DNA from: an uncultured Dorea sp. | GTDB lineage: Bacteria > Bacillota > Clostridia > Lachnospirales > Lachnospiraceae | Assembly: GCA_910578455.1 (NCBI GenBank) | Contig: CAJTQA010000006.1 | Location: forward strand, 33,650-97,649 | Length of the DNA stretch: 64,000 bases | Reading direction: 5' to 3' | Part shown: positions 32,009-39,905 of the stretch, piece after piece | Layout: every line of letters starts with the position of its first letter | Position numbering within the stretch: position 1 is the first letter of the stretch | Translations under genes and position numbers: made by a program | The notes under the pieces: generated by a model | Seen by the model: the letters and a program-made list of their open reading frames with translations, nothing else | Told to the model about the DNA's origin: nothing | Databases searched by the model: none

Positions 32009-32915
32009 ATTCCGATATTACCGAATGCCGGAGGAAACGCCGTTTCTGGCGCTCTTGGGGGAAAAGTGGGTGCAGAATTACGGGAGGGACATCGATTATC
32101 TCCATTTTCACAATTATCTGGAGATTGGATATTGCTATGACGGCACTGGAACACTGGTTCTTGGGGATAAGGCTTACCGGTTCAGCGGCCAGCAGTTCTC
32201 TATTATTCCGCAAAATTATCTCCACACGACAAACAGTGACCCAGGTACTGTGAGCAAATGGGAATATCTGTTCATTGACGTGGATGCGATTCTTAACCAA
32301 TTTTACCAGGGGGGGGGTATCAAGCGGAAAGGCAACATTTCCTATCGGATCAATTGCCAGGCATGCTTTAAATCTGCTGCGGAAAGCCCTGAAATAGCGG
32401 GATTGATACGTGATATCATGGATGTCATACGGGGGAAGAGAGAGTATTATCTGGAGGAGGCAAAGGCTGGGATCGCAAAGCTTTTATTTAATATCGCGCG
32501 GGAAAGGAATGTGGATAACTTGCCGGAAAACCTTCCGGGGAAGGAAACCGCGCCGATTATCCAGGCTTTGGATTATATTTCTCTTCATTATATGGAACAA
32601 ATAGACATTGAAACGCTGGCAGAGTACTGTCATATCAGCCAGTCTCATTTCCGCCGGATTTTTTCAGCGTATACCGGCATGTGCCCGGTGGACTATATCA
32701 ATCTTGTACGTGTCCAGACTGCCTGTGATTACTTAAAAAGGACGGATTACTTCATATCGGATATCGCGAACAAGTGCGGGTTTACTACATTTTCCACGTT
32801 CAGCCGCAATTTTAAGAGAATTGTGGGCGTCTCCCCCAACGAGTGGAGAAAACGCCCTGAAAATTATGAGCAGCAGCTCTTAAAGTTCCGCATCCATTCG
32901 GAAAAAGGGTGGTAG
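31980..32915 (+). CDS. AraC family transcriptional regulator
   Basis: A 311-residue regulator with an N-terminal cupin sensing domain (HFHNYLEIGYCYDGTG near residues 41-56) and a C-terminal double helix-turn-helix (YCHISQSHFRRIF, then DIANKCGFTTFSTFSRNFKR). Translation starts at ATG 31980 inside the end of the MATE gene, behind TAGGAGG, so the two are coupled. Sugar-locus regulators in Clostridia are often of this kind; it may act on the GH42, MATE or 613-residue protein genes. Confidence 0.92.
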   Translation: MAKKKKSKIEFRYYRMPEETPFLALLGEKWVQNYGRDIDYLHFHNYLEIGYCYDGTGTLVLGDKAYRFSGQQFSIIPQNYLHTTNSDPGTVSKWEYLFIDVDAILNQFYQGGGIKRKGNISYRINCQACFKSAAESPEIAGLIRDIMDVIRGKREYYLEEAKAGIAKLLFNIARERNVDNLPENLPGKETAPIIQALDYISLHYMEQIDIETLAEYCHISQSHFRRIFSAYTGMCPVDYINLVRVQTACDYLKRTDYFISDIANKCGFTTFSTFSRNFKRIVGVSPNEWRKRPENYEQQLLKFRIHSEKGW

Positions 32916-32921
32916 GGTCGT

Positions 32922-33140
32922 TTAGTCGAAGTCGAATTTCGTAAAACGTTTGTTCATTGCCCCGTAGCGGGTGCGTACCATCTCGTTCCCTGCGAGGACA
33001 TCCTTTTCGCTGCCCTTAAACTGGCAGCGGATGCAGTAATATTCGTCCTTTTCTTTGTCATAGAACATATCAATGTCCAGATCCCGCATAAAGCACGACG
33101 GACATCTGTAGTTTAATCTGCCTTTTCCAGCTTGAGCCAT
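32922..33140 (-). CDS. Small zinc-ribbon protein, unknown function
   Basis: A 72-residue protein with CPSC near residue 13 and CIRC near residue 37, a classic four-cysteine zinc ribbon, followed by a charged C-terminus ending FTKFDFD. ATG 33140 behind AAGGAG lies inside the last codons of the upstream 613-residue gene (28-base overlap), so the two are made together. It may bind nucleic acid or a partner protein. It meets the AraC gene tail to tail with only six bases between. Confidence 0.75.
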   Translation of the reverse strand: MAQAGKGRLNYRCPSCFMRDLDIDMFYDKEKDEYYCIRCQFKGSEKDVLAGNEMVRTRYGAMNKRFTKFDFD

Positions 33141-34954
33141 GTCGCAAACATCTCCTTATCTGTTAATATTTTCTTATATCCAAGGGTGAACATCGGGGAA
33201 AACGCATAGCCTTCCCGGATGTAGCCTTCTGCCGTCCCGGACGCCCTCATGGAAACCTTTGTCTCGATTGCGGGAATGACAGCGGAGACTGCAGCGGCGT
33301 TTTTTAGGGATTCCTCGCGGCAGCGGTATTCGTAGGCGATATTCTTATCGCCCTCTCCGTTTTCGCTTACGCAGGACAGGCGGATGCCGGTCATGTCCTC
33401 AGGGTATTCGGTAGTTCCATAACATGCCGTCATGTATTCATTAAGCTCCACCTTTGCGCCGGGTCTGCTCATATCAAGGATCGCCCGCTCAATCTTTATT
33501 GTGCCGCTGCCTTCTTCGAAATATTCTTTTGTCTGCAAAGTAACGGAAAGGTCTGCAAATTCAATTGTCACCGGGTCGAGGGTCAGAATCCTGGTGTTTC
33601 CTTCCTTGGAGAAGTGCGCTTTTGTCCGGCACAGGCACAGGTCTACTTCTTCGCCGCCGAAGGAGAGCTTCGCGCTGCGGATCGTTCCCTCGCCTGCGTA
33701 GTGGGTAAAGTACCCGGCGCGGTATTTTTCCTGGATAAGAAACGGGTAAGAGGCATCCTGTACATGCCTGGTGCCGATGCCTACTTCCCATTTAAGCTTT
33801 GCCGCATAGGGGCGGAGGTCGAAGATTGCGCCGCCCTGATCCATGCTGACGCCGGCGCGCATGTAGGGGTCGGCATACCAGAAAAGCTGCTTGTCAGAGC
33901 CGTAGAGGATGTCTCGCCAGAGCGCGCATTCCGGTTCTGTGTAGGTTTTCTTTTTGCGGTAATAATCAGCAAATTCAGACATGGTCATATCGATGAGCTT
34001 TCCCTGTTTCTTTAAGTCGCCGTAATATTTGCAGCCATCGGAGTAGGACTTAAGGAGCAGCTCGTAGGGAGCCTCCCAGCGTCCCATCTTGTTCATCCAG
34101 CCGGGGCCTACGAACATCATGTTGTAGGAGTAGCCGTTGTTGTATTTTTCCTGTGCGCGGTACTGGTCGATAAGGTTGTAAAGATAAGGGTACTCCCATG
34201 TTTTCGAATCATAGATCATGCCGCGCAGCACGTTCTGGGGGTGGGTCCCGAAGTTGGAGCCGTTGCCGTCATAGCAGGCAATCAGGTCTCTGGAAAGATG
34301 CGGGATTGCCACGATTCCGCTGTCCTCGGACTCGTCCGCCGCCGGGGCGTGGGTGTTCTGCTTTGACGGGATCCACGGCGCCCATGGACCTCCGTCAAAG
34401 AGAGTGTACCAGGAATTGTTGCAGGTGTGGTAGGCCTTTGGGCCTTCCTCCCAGCAGGTTGCGATAGCGCATTTTACAGAAGGATACTTTTCCTTGATGT
34501 AATTTGTAAGGTCTGCGTCCATGTAGTAGGAGCCGGTGGATTCCGGGTAGAATCCGAAGATGCCGTAAAATTTTCCGAAGACATCATCCACAATCCGCTT
34601 TTTATCCTCCATGGAGAACATCCAGATGCAGAAATCCTTTGTCTTATACTTTTCACGGAACTCCTCGCAGGGAAGGCCGAGAAGGGAGAGGGCAATCTCA
34701 TCGCCGTACATTTCGTGGTCATTTTTGGCTATCTCCACAGCCTCCTTGTTAAAGAGCGCCGCATAAGTCATGTGTATCGTGACTTTCAGCCCATTTTCAT
34801 GGGCAAGCCTTTGCTGGGTCCTGAAGATGTCGAGAGATTCTGTCAAAAGCTTTTTATCCCCGATATCTTCCTCTTTTCCATGGCCAGTAACGGTAGCGGA
34901 GTACTCCGGAACCATTTCAGGCCTGTGGATCACGTTAAGAATAAATTCACTCAT
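33113..34954 (-). CDS. Uncharacterised 613-residue protein, possible NodB-like carbohydrate enzyme
   Basis: I do not recognise a named family. The first 230 residues have a pattern like the glycoside hydrolase/deacetylase (NodB-type) barrel: strand LKVTIHM, then GDEIALSLLG in the place of the usual HEIGLH, then FGFYPESTGSYYMDADLTNYI in the place of the RPKYFRPPYG segment. Trp, Tyr and Asp abound (GPWAPWIP, RDILYGSDKQLFWYADPY). The last 200 residues look like beta-sandwich. There is no signal peptide. It sits beside sugar import and galactosidase genes. Confidence 0.55.
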   Translation of the reverse strand: MSEFILNVIHRPEMVPEYSATVTGHGKEEDIGDKKLLTESLDIFRTQQRLAHENGLKVTIHMTYAALFNKEAVEIAKNDHEMYGDEIALSLLGLPCEEFREKYKTKDFCIWMFSMEDKKRIVDDVFGKFYGIFGFYPESTGSYYMDADLTNYIKEKYPSVKCAIATCWEEGPKAYHTCNNSWYTLFDGGPWAPWIPSKQNTHAPAADESEDSGIVAIPHLSRDLIACYDGNGSNFGTHPQNVLRGMIYDSKTWEYPYLYNLIDQYRAQEKYNNGYSYNMMFVGPGWMNKMGRWEAPYELLLKSYSDGCKYYGDLKKQGKLIDMTMSEFADYYRKKKTYTEPECALWRDILYGSDKQLFWYADPYMRAGVSMDQGGAIFDLRPYAAKLKWEVGIGTRHVQDASYPFLIQEKYRAGYFTHYAGEGTIRSAKLSFGGEEVDLCLCRTKAHFSKEGNTRILTLDPVTIEFADLSVTLQTKEYFEEGSGTIKIERAILDMSRPGAKVELNEYMTACYGTTEYPEDMTGIRLSCVSENGEGDKNIAYEYRCREESLKNAAAVSAVIPAIETKVSMRASGTAEGYIREGYAFSPMFTLGYKKILTDKEMFATWLKLEKAD

Positions 34955-35010
34955 AGTCTTAAACTCCTGTTTTATTAATATAAAAGATGTGCATTGGTGC
35001 GTTTATGATA

Positions 35011-35053
35011 AAAAAAGTCCGGCATGCCGTAATACGTGGCAGCAATGCCGGAC
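35011..35053 (-). terminator. Terminator of the sugar ABC importer operon
   Basis: On the minus strand, GTCCGGCAT (35053-35045) pairs with ATGCCGGAC (35025-35017) and seven T residues follow. It closes the binding protein-permease-permease operon before the 613-residue protein gene. Confidence 0.85.
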
Positions 35054-35101
35054 GAACGTTACTGTCTATTAAGCGGTTAGCAGCAAGTGCTCACACTGCA
35101 T

Positions 35102-35938
35102 TTATTTAACAGCTCCTGTGATGCCTTCTGCGAACTGTTTCTGCAATACGAAGAATACGATCATCGTCGGGATGGAGCAGAAGAGTACGCCGCACATCAG
35201 CATGCCGTAGTCGGTCACATATCCTGTGATCAGGTTGGCGATGAGCATCGGCATAGTCAGGGAGTTATTGTCTGTCATGATTACCTTCGGCCACAGATAA
35301 GAGTTCCATGCATTCATGAAAGTGATAACTGCCGCAGCCGCATAGGTAGACTTCATAGTCGGGAAGAACATGCGGAAGAATATCTGCACTTCGTTCAGTC
35401 CGTCGATGCGGGCCGCCTCAATGATGTCTATCGGGAACGCCCTGGCATTCTGACGGAACATCATGATCATAAAGGGCGTCGATATCATCGGAAGGATGAA
35501 ACCGAGCGTGCAGTTAAGGAGCCTTGCCTTTGAAAACATCTGGAACAAAGGAACCATGGTCGCCACCTGCGGGATCATCATGGCAAGCAGCAGGATGGAG
35601 AATAATTTGTCTTTCCACTTGTCGTGGTAAACCTCGAATCCATAGCCTGCGATAGAGCAGATTAAAAGGCACACGAGAGTTGTCACGATGGCGTACAGGA
35701 AAGAGTTCCCCAGCGCGCGCCACAGCGGCTGCTGCGCGGTCAGGTTATTGAAGTTCTCCATAAAATGCCCGCCTGGAAGGATACGCCCTCTGGACACATC
35801 CACAGAGGTATTAGTCGCTGCGGATATCATCCAGTACAGCGGGAATACGGAAATAAATGATACAATTATAAGGAAAATATATGTAGGAATCAGCCTGCGC
35901 TGAATCATAGAGGAGTTTTTCTTAATCACGCGTATCAC
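35102..35938 (-). CDS. Carbohydrate ABC transporter permease (MalG-like)
   Basis: A 278-residue permease with six membrane helices. The EAA loop that touches the ATPase is present: EAARIDGLNEVQIFFRMFFP. The N-terminal YIFLIIVSFISVFPLYWMIS and the C-terminal QKQFAEGITGAVK are typical of the MalG-type partner in CUT1 sugar importers. It overlaps the upstream permease gene by 17 bases. No ATPase gene is in the operon, so a shared MsmX-like ATPase elsewhere is likely, as in other Firmicutes. Confidence 0.94.
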   Translation of the reverse strand: MIRVIKKNSSMIQRRLIPTYIFLIIVSFISVFPLYWMISAATNTSVDVSRGRILPGGHFMENFNNLTAQQPLWRALGNSFLYAIVTTLVCLLICSIAGYGFEVYHDKWKDKLFSILLLAMMIPQVATMVPLFQMFSKARLLNCTLGFILPMISTPFMIMMFRQNARAFPIDIIEAARIDGLNEVQIFFRMFFPTMKSTYAAAAVITFMNAWNSYLWPKVIMTDNNSLTMPMLIANLITGYVTDYGMLMCGVLFCSIPTMIVFFVLQKQFAEGITGAVK

Positions 35939-36821
35939 CTACTTTCAAGTTGATAAATGCCAGAACCGCAACCATGATGAAGATCAGGAACGCCATCGCA
36001 GACGCATAGCCGAAATTCGGTACATTGATGAAACATGTATTGTAAACGTAATGAGACATGGTAATTGTCGCATTTGCAGGCCCGCCCTTTGTCAGGTTGA
36101 CAGACTCGTCAAAGAGCTGCAGCGTACCGTTGATGGACATGATAAATGTCATGATGATGGTCGGTTTCAGCAGAGGAACCGTAATTCCCCAGAACGTTTT
36201 CCAACCGTTGGCACCGTCAATCTTTGCCGCCTCATACACAGAATATTCGATATTCTGCAGACCGGACAGATAGAATACCATGTTGTAGCCGGTCCATCTC
36301 CACACAAGAGCGATGATGATGACAATCTTCGCGCTGGCTGCGTTCCCCAGGAAGTTATACCCGGACTCTAAGATATGGAGCTTTACTAAAATACTGTTGA
36401 TCAGCCCTTCCTGTGCAAACAATGACCGGAAGATCAGTGCGTAGGAAACCAGCGAGGTTGCACACGGGAGGAATACGCAGGTACGGAATAATCCTTTAAA
36501 CTTTAAATCCTTATTGTTTAGCAGCTGTGCAAGCAGGATAGCCAGGATAAGCATGATCGGCACCTGGATAAGAAGATAGAGAAACGTATTGCCGATGGAC
36601 TTGATAAATACCTTGTCTGCCATCATCCTCTGGTAATTGCTGAATATGGGCTCCGCAAATCTCATGTTGGCTCCGGCCCCTGTCTGGAGCGAGATGAGAA
36701 ATGCACGGACCATGGGATAAAAACTCATAACAACGATCATCAGTGTCGCCGGTGTCAAAAATGCCCAGCCTGCCGCCTTCTGTTTGGCAACGAGTGTCAT
36801 TCCTTTTTTGTTGGAATTCAC
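35922..36821 (-). CDS. Carbohydrate ABC transporter permease (MalF-like)
   Basis: A 299-residue permease with six membrane helices, the MalF/UgpA-type half of a CUT1 sugar importer. The EAA motif is EAAKIDGANGWKTFWGITVP. It starts at ATG 36821 behind a GGAAGGGGG site, 76 bases after the binding-protein gene, and overlaps the MalG-like gene. Confidence 0.94.
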   Translation of the reverse strand: MNSNKKGMTLVAKQKAAGWAFLTPATLMIVVMSFYPMVRAFLISLQTGAGANMRFAEPIFSNYQRMMADKVFIKSIGNTFLYLLIQVPIMLILAILLAQLLNNKDLKFKGLFRTCVFLPCATSLVSYALIFRSLFAQEGLINSILVKLHILESGYNFLGNAASAKIVIIIALVWRWTGYNMVFYLSGLQNIEYSVYEAAKIDGANGWKTFWGITVPLLKPTIIMTFIMSINGTLQLFDESVNLTKGGPANATITMSHYVYNTCFINVPNFGYASAMAFLIFIMVAVLAFINLKVGDTRD

Positions 36822-36897
36822 ATAAAATCCCCCTTCCTTTCTGATATTTTGCTAAAAAAATAGGGAACCGCAAGCAGTTCCCTATATAAAGCTGCCT

Positions 36898-38214
36898 TTA
36901 CTCTGACATCTTGAATTCAAGTGTTTCCTGAGCCTCTTTTAAAGCGTCTTCTTTAGCAGTTCCGTTTGTGATGTTGATGATAGCGGTGTTGACAGCCTCT
37001 CTTGCCTCATAGTGGAAAGGAGTCTTTGTAAACTCCGGAATGTGTGAGGAGTACTCTACAAGTGTAGAATAAATCGGCTGTCCGCCGTAGAACTCTACAG
37101 GCTCGTTGTAAACTTCAGACTCTCCTGCAGGCAGATAGCAAGCGATACCGGATGTTGCCGGAAGGATTGCATCATAGAACTCTGTGCTGGAGCCAAAGGT
37201 CTTTACAAGGAAATCTTTTGCAAGGTCAGGGTTCTTGCAGTTGGAAGTGATATACCAGGAAGAACCGCCGTTGTTTGCATAGTTTGTAGCAGTATCTACA
37301 CCATCAACCTTAGGAAGTGTAGTGATCTGCCATTTTCCTGACTGATCCTCGATACCTGTCAAGGTAGCGTTCATCCAGTTACCGTTGACGATACCTGCAG
37401 CCTCGCCGCCTGTAACGGTTGAGATGTACTCATCCCAGTTGTTTACAAGCTTGACAGCATCTTTCTTGATCATATCTGTGTAAAGGTCGATACATTTCTC
37501 AGCAACGTCATTGCCTACGATGAAAGCCTCGCCGTTCTCATTTACAAAGTTAGCGCCGCAGGACTGGATCATGAGCATGATCACGTCGCCGCCGGTGGAC
37601 TCGCTTGTGAGAAGGTATTTGCCGGTCTTTTTGTGAACATCCACAGCAATCTCTGTGAACTTGGACCATGTGATATCTGTCAGGTCTTCAATCTTGTATC
37701 CAGCCTCGTCCAGGATATCCGTGCGGTAGAAAGCTGCACAAACGCCATTGTCATACGGAATACCGTAGTGCTTGTCGTCCGCCATAGAATAAGACTGCTT
37801 TAATGATGCGAAATCATCCCAGTTAACGCCGCAGTCCGTAAGGTCTGTGAAAGCATCCGGATAGCTCTTTAAGAACTTCTGGTAGCTGTTGTCCTGCATC
37901 AGTACGATGTCAGGCATCGTGCTGTAGTCACCGGAGTTCGCACACGTTGTGAGCTTGGTCTGGCAGTCGTCGGAAGAAGTCTCGATAATTTCAACCTCAA
38001 AGCCGTCATGGTCTTTTGCATACAGCTCGCCAGCCATCTGCATAGCCTTAATGTTGAATGTCTGATCCCATGCCCATACTGTTAATTTGTTGCCGCCTTC
38101 AGAGCCGCCGCCTTCGGATGAACCGCCGTCGTCAGATGTGCCGCTGTTGCCGCAAGCTGCCAGTGATAATACCATAGCGCCTGCGAGAAGTACTGAGAGT
38201 AACTTTCTCTTCAT
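36898..38214 (-). CDS. Sugar ABC transporter substrate-binding lipoprotein
   Basis: A 438-residue CUT1-type binding protein. ATG 38214 behind AAGGAGG gives a lipoprotein signal with the lipobox LAAC, followed by a Ser/Gly/Glu-rich linker and the mature domain (TVWAWDQTFNIKAMQMAGE). A family-typical YGIPYDNGVCAAFYRTDIL segment is present. Its neighbours (GH2, GH112, GH42) suggest a galactose-containing glycan as ligand, but the sequence alone does not prove it. Confidence 0.92.
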   Translation of the reverse strand: MKRKLLSVLLAGAMVLSLAACGNSGTSDDGGSSEGGGSEGGNKLTVWAWDQTFNIKAMQMAGELYAKDHDGFEVEIIETSSDDCQTKLTTCANSGDYSTMPDIVLMQDNSYQKFLKSYPDAFTDLTDCGVNWDDFASLKQSYSMADDKHYGIPYDNGVCAAFYRTDILDEAGYKIEDLTDITWSKFTEIAVDVHKKTGKYLLTSESTGGDVIMLMIQSCGANFVNENGEAFIVGNDVAEKCIDLYTDMIKKDAVKLVNNWDEYISTVTGGEAAGIVNGNWMNATLTGIEDQSGKWQITTLPKVDGVDTATNYANNGGSSWYITSNCKNPDLAKDFLVKTFGSSTEFYDAILPATSGIACYLPAGESEVYNEPVEFYGGQPIYSTLVEYSSHIPEFTKTPFHYEAREAVNTAIINITNGTAKEDALKEAQETLEFKMSE

Positions 38215-38229
38215 ACTTTTATCCTCCTT

Positions 38230-38321
38230 ATTCAATCAAATTGTTTTATGGACATATTATAGCAAGACAAAAAGAAACGAAGATTGCATAAACAAGCATA
38301 AAGTGTGCATATTCAATCAAA
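38230..38321 (-). promoter_or_regulatory. Control region of the sugar importer operon
   Basis: On the minus strand a TATAAT (38261-38256) lies 42 bases upstream of the binding-protein start, with a poor -35. The 11-base word TTTGATTGAAT appears twice, at 38321-38311 and 38240-38230, about 60 bases upstream and 20 bases downstream of the likely start of transcription. A weak -35 and paired words would fit activation by the nearby AraC protein. Confidence 0.45.
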
Positions 38322-38327
38322 AATGTA

Positions 38328-38385
38328 GCCGTTGTACAGTATACACAAAAATAAGATATGATTTTTGTGTATATTATACAACGGC
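38328..38385. terminator. 58-base AT-rich inverted repeat
   Basis: GCCGTTGTA pairs with TACAACGGC, and after a 3-base internal loop TATACACAAAAAT pairs with ATTTTTGTGTATA, around an 8-base loop. It lies just after the stop codon of the leftward membrane-protein gene and upstream of the sugar importer promoter. The easiest reading is a terminator, with TACATTTTTG following on the minus strand; a regulator-binding role is also possible. Confidence 0.5.
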
Positions 38386-38404
38386 AGAGTTAAAAGACAT
38401 TCGA

Positions 38405-38914
38405 TTACAAATATACTTTGTCGGGATACCGCTTTTTTAAGGTATTCAGCATATCCTCGCTCAAATCCAAAAGAAGCTTGATCTTCTGGGAATTTTCCAT
38501 GATTATCATGGTATAATATGGAGTGTCTTCCTCATAGGAGGTATAGTCATATTTCGGAAGTTTTATGCTGCCGGTATTTTTACGGTAGGCATCGACTGCA
38601 TGGTGGGCGCTTGGGGCAGTGACGGCCATGCTGTTAAGGTCCAGCACATGAGCGGTCTTTCGGTAGCGCCTGCCAAGGATCACATCTATGGTAAGAGTCT
38701 GGTCTTCCATAGTGTATTCATATTCTCTCTGGCTGAAGATATCATAAAAAAAGTAGAGCGCGACCAGGAGAAAGCCCGGCAGCATGAATCCCTGGGAGAT
38801 CATAATGCCGAGGAGGAGGAAAAACACGGCGAAGATGAGCATGGTTCTCCGGAGAAGACGGGTGGCGGCTTTCGGCTTTCTCTTTACCTGTTCTACGATT
38901 TTATAATTGTACAT
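38405..38914 (-). CDS. Membrane protein of unknown function
   Basis: A 169-residue protein. The N-terminus is basic, then two hydrophobic helices (about residues 25-62) form a hairpin. The rest is a soluble domain (TMEDQTLTIDVILGRRYRK on) that resembles a PH-like or YcxB-type cytoplasmic domain. It starts at ATG 38914 behind AAAGGAGG. No function is assigned; it is separated from the sugar operon by a strong inverted repeat. Confidence 0.6.
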   Translation of the reverse strand: MYNYKIVEQVKRKPKAATRLLRRTMLIFAVFFLLLGIMISQGFMLPGFLLVALYFFYDIFSQREYEYTMEDQTLTIDVILGRRYRKTAHVLDLNSMAVTAPSAHHAVDAYRKNTGSIKLPKYDYTSYEEDTPYYTMIIMENSQKIKLLLDLSEDMLNTLKKRYPDKVYL

Positions 38915-38987
38915 GCGGGGAGGCCTCCTTTTGTTTCGGTTGGTTTTTGAGATACATCATATCAGCTTGCCGGAAGAAACTCAAGAC

Positions 38988-39794
38988 TCAGTTTATCTTT
39001 CGGTATTCCAGCGGTGTTATCCCGGTAATCTTGCGGAACATAGCGATAAAATGACTGACGTCCGAGTATCCGCACTGCCCGGCGATCTGCTGCACTTTCA
39101 GATGGGGATACATGATCAAAAGTTCCCTTGCGTGGTTGATCCGGCAGGATGTCAGGTATTCATAGACAGAGCAGCTAAGGAAACGTTTGAATAACCGGGA
39201 TAAGTATTGGGGGCTCACATAGACCATCCGGCTTAATTCCTGCACGGTAAGCTCCGCATCATAATGAGATTCGATTTCTTTTATTACCGGCTCTACATAG
39301 CGCAGATAGAGCGGGTCGTCCGAGAGCGCCCGGTTTAAGGCGCTGTCGGTAAAATTCATCAGCATCCGGTAGCAGTAGATGGACTGGGAGAAAGTATCGG
39401 TAGAAAGAGTTTCCCATCTTTCCATGATCTCATCTACCAGTTCTTTGATTTTTAATCCTCTTTCCCGGTCAATGAACAGGATGGACTGATATCCGGTGAT
39501 GGAGAGGATGCTGCTGTCGATGCGCCCGGTAAATGCGGCGAAAAGGGTTGTCCATTCCGGGCTGTCCTTTATGTAGGAGTGGGGAGTGAAGGGAGCCGTA
39601 AGCAGGCCTTCCCCTTCATTTAGGACATAGCTTTCCCCGCGCACCTTCACAATTCCGCGGCCATTCTCGGTCTGTAAGTAGTGGTAGAGGGGGTAGCCTT
39701 CCCTCCGGTGCACAAAGTCCTGACTCCAGCGGTTGCCGATGGAGTCGAAGAGAAAGGGTTCGTTTGCAGGGGTATTTCTAAAATGGACCGGCAT
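38988..39794 (-). CDS. AraC family transcriptional regulator
   Basis: A 268-residue regulator with a cupin domain at the N-terminus (REGYPLYHYLQTENGRG) and a C-terminal double helix-turn-helix (RMVYVSPQYLSRLFKRF and QIAGQCGYSDVSHFIAMFRK). The frame opens at TTG 39812, but ATG 39794 behind AGGTGAT fits better. It is divergent from the GH2-GH112 operon and near the sugar importer promoter, so it is the best candidate to control both. Confidence 0.92.
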   Translation of the reverse strand: MPVHFRNTPANEPFLFDSIGNRWSQDFVHRREGYPLYHYLQTENGRGIVKVRGESYVLNEGEGLLTAPFTPHSYIKDSPEWTTLFAAFTGRIDSSILSITGYQSILFIDRERGLKIKELVDEIMERWETLSTDTFSQSIYCYRMLMNFTDSALNRALSDDPLYLRYVEPVIKEIESHYDAELTVQELSRMVYVSPQYLSRLFKRFLSCSVYEYLTSCRINHARELLIMYPHLKVQQIAGQCGYSDVSHFIAMFRKITGITPLEYRKIN

Positions 39795-39905
39795 AAAGAT
39801 CACCTGTTTCAAAATATTATATTTTTTAGTTTAACATATTGTACTTTTACTTGTCTATATGTATTACAATGACGGAAACGACTTAAAGATAGGAGGATAA
39901 ATGAC

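Noticed and set aside
32320..32325. The run of G residues near 32311-32316 as a frameshift in the AraC gene
   Set aside because: The frame stays open across it and the protein keeps family length and both helix-turn-helix motifs.
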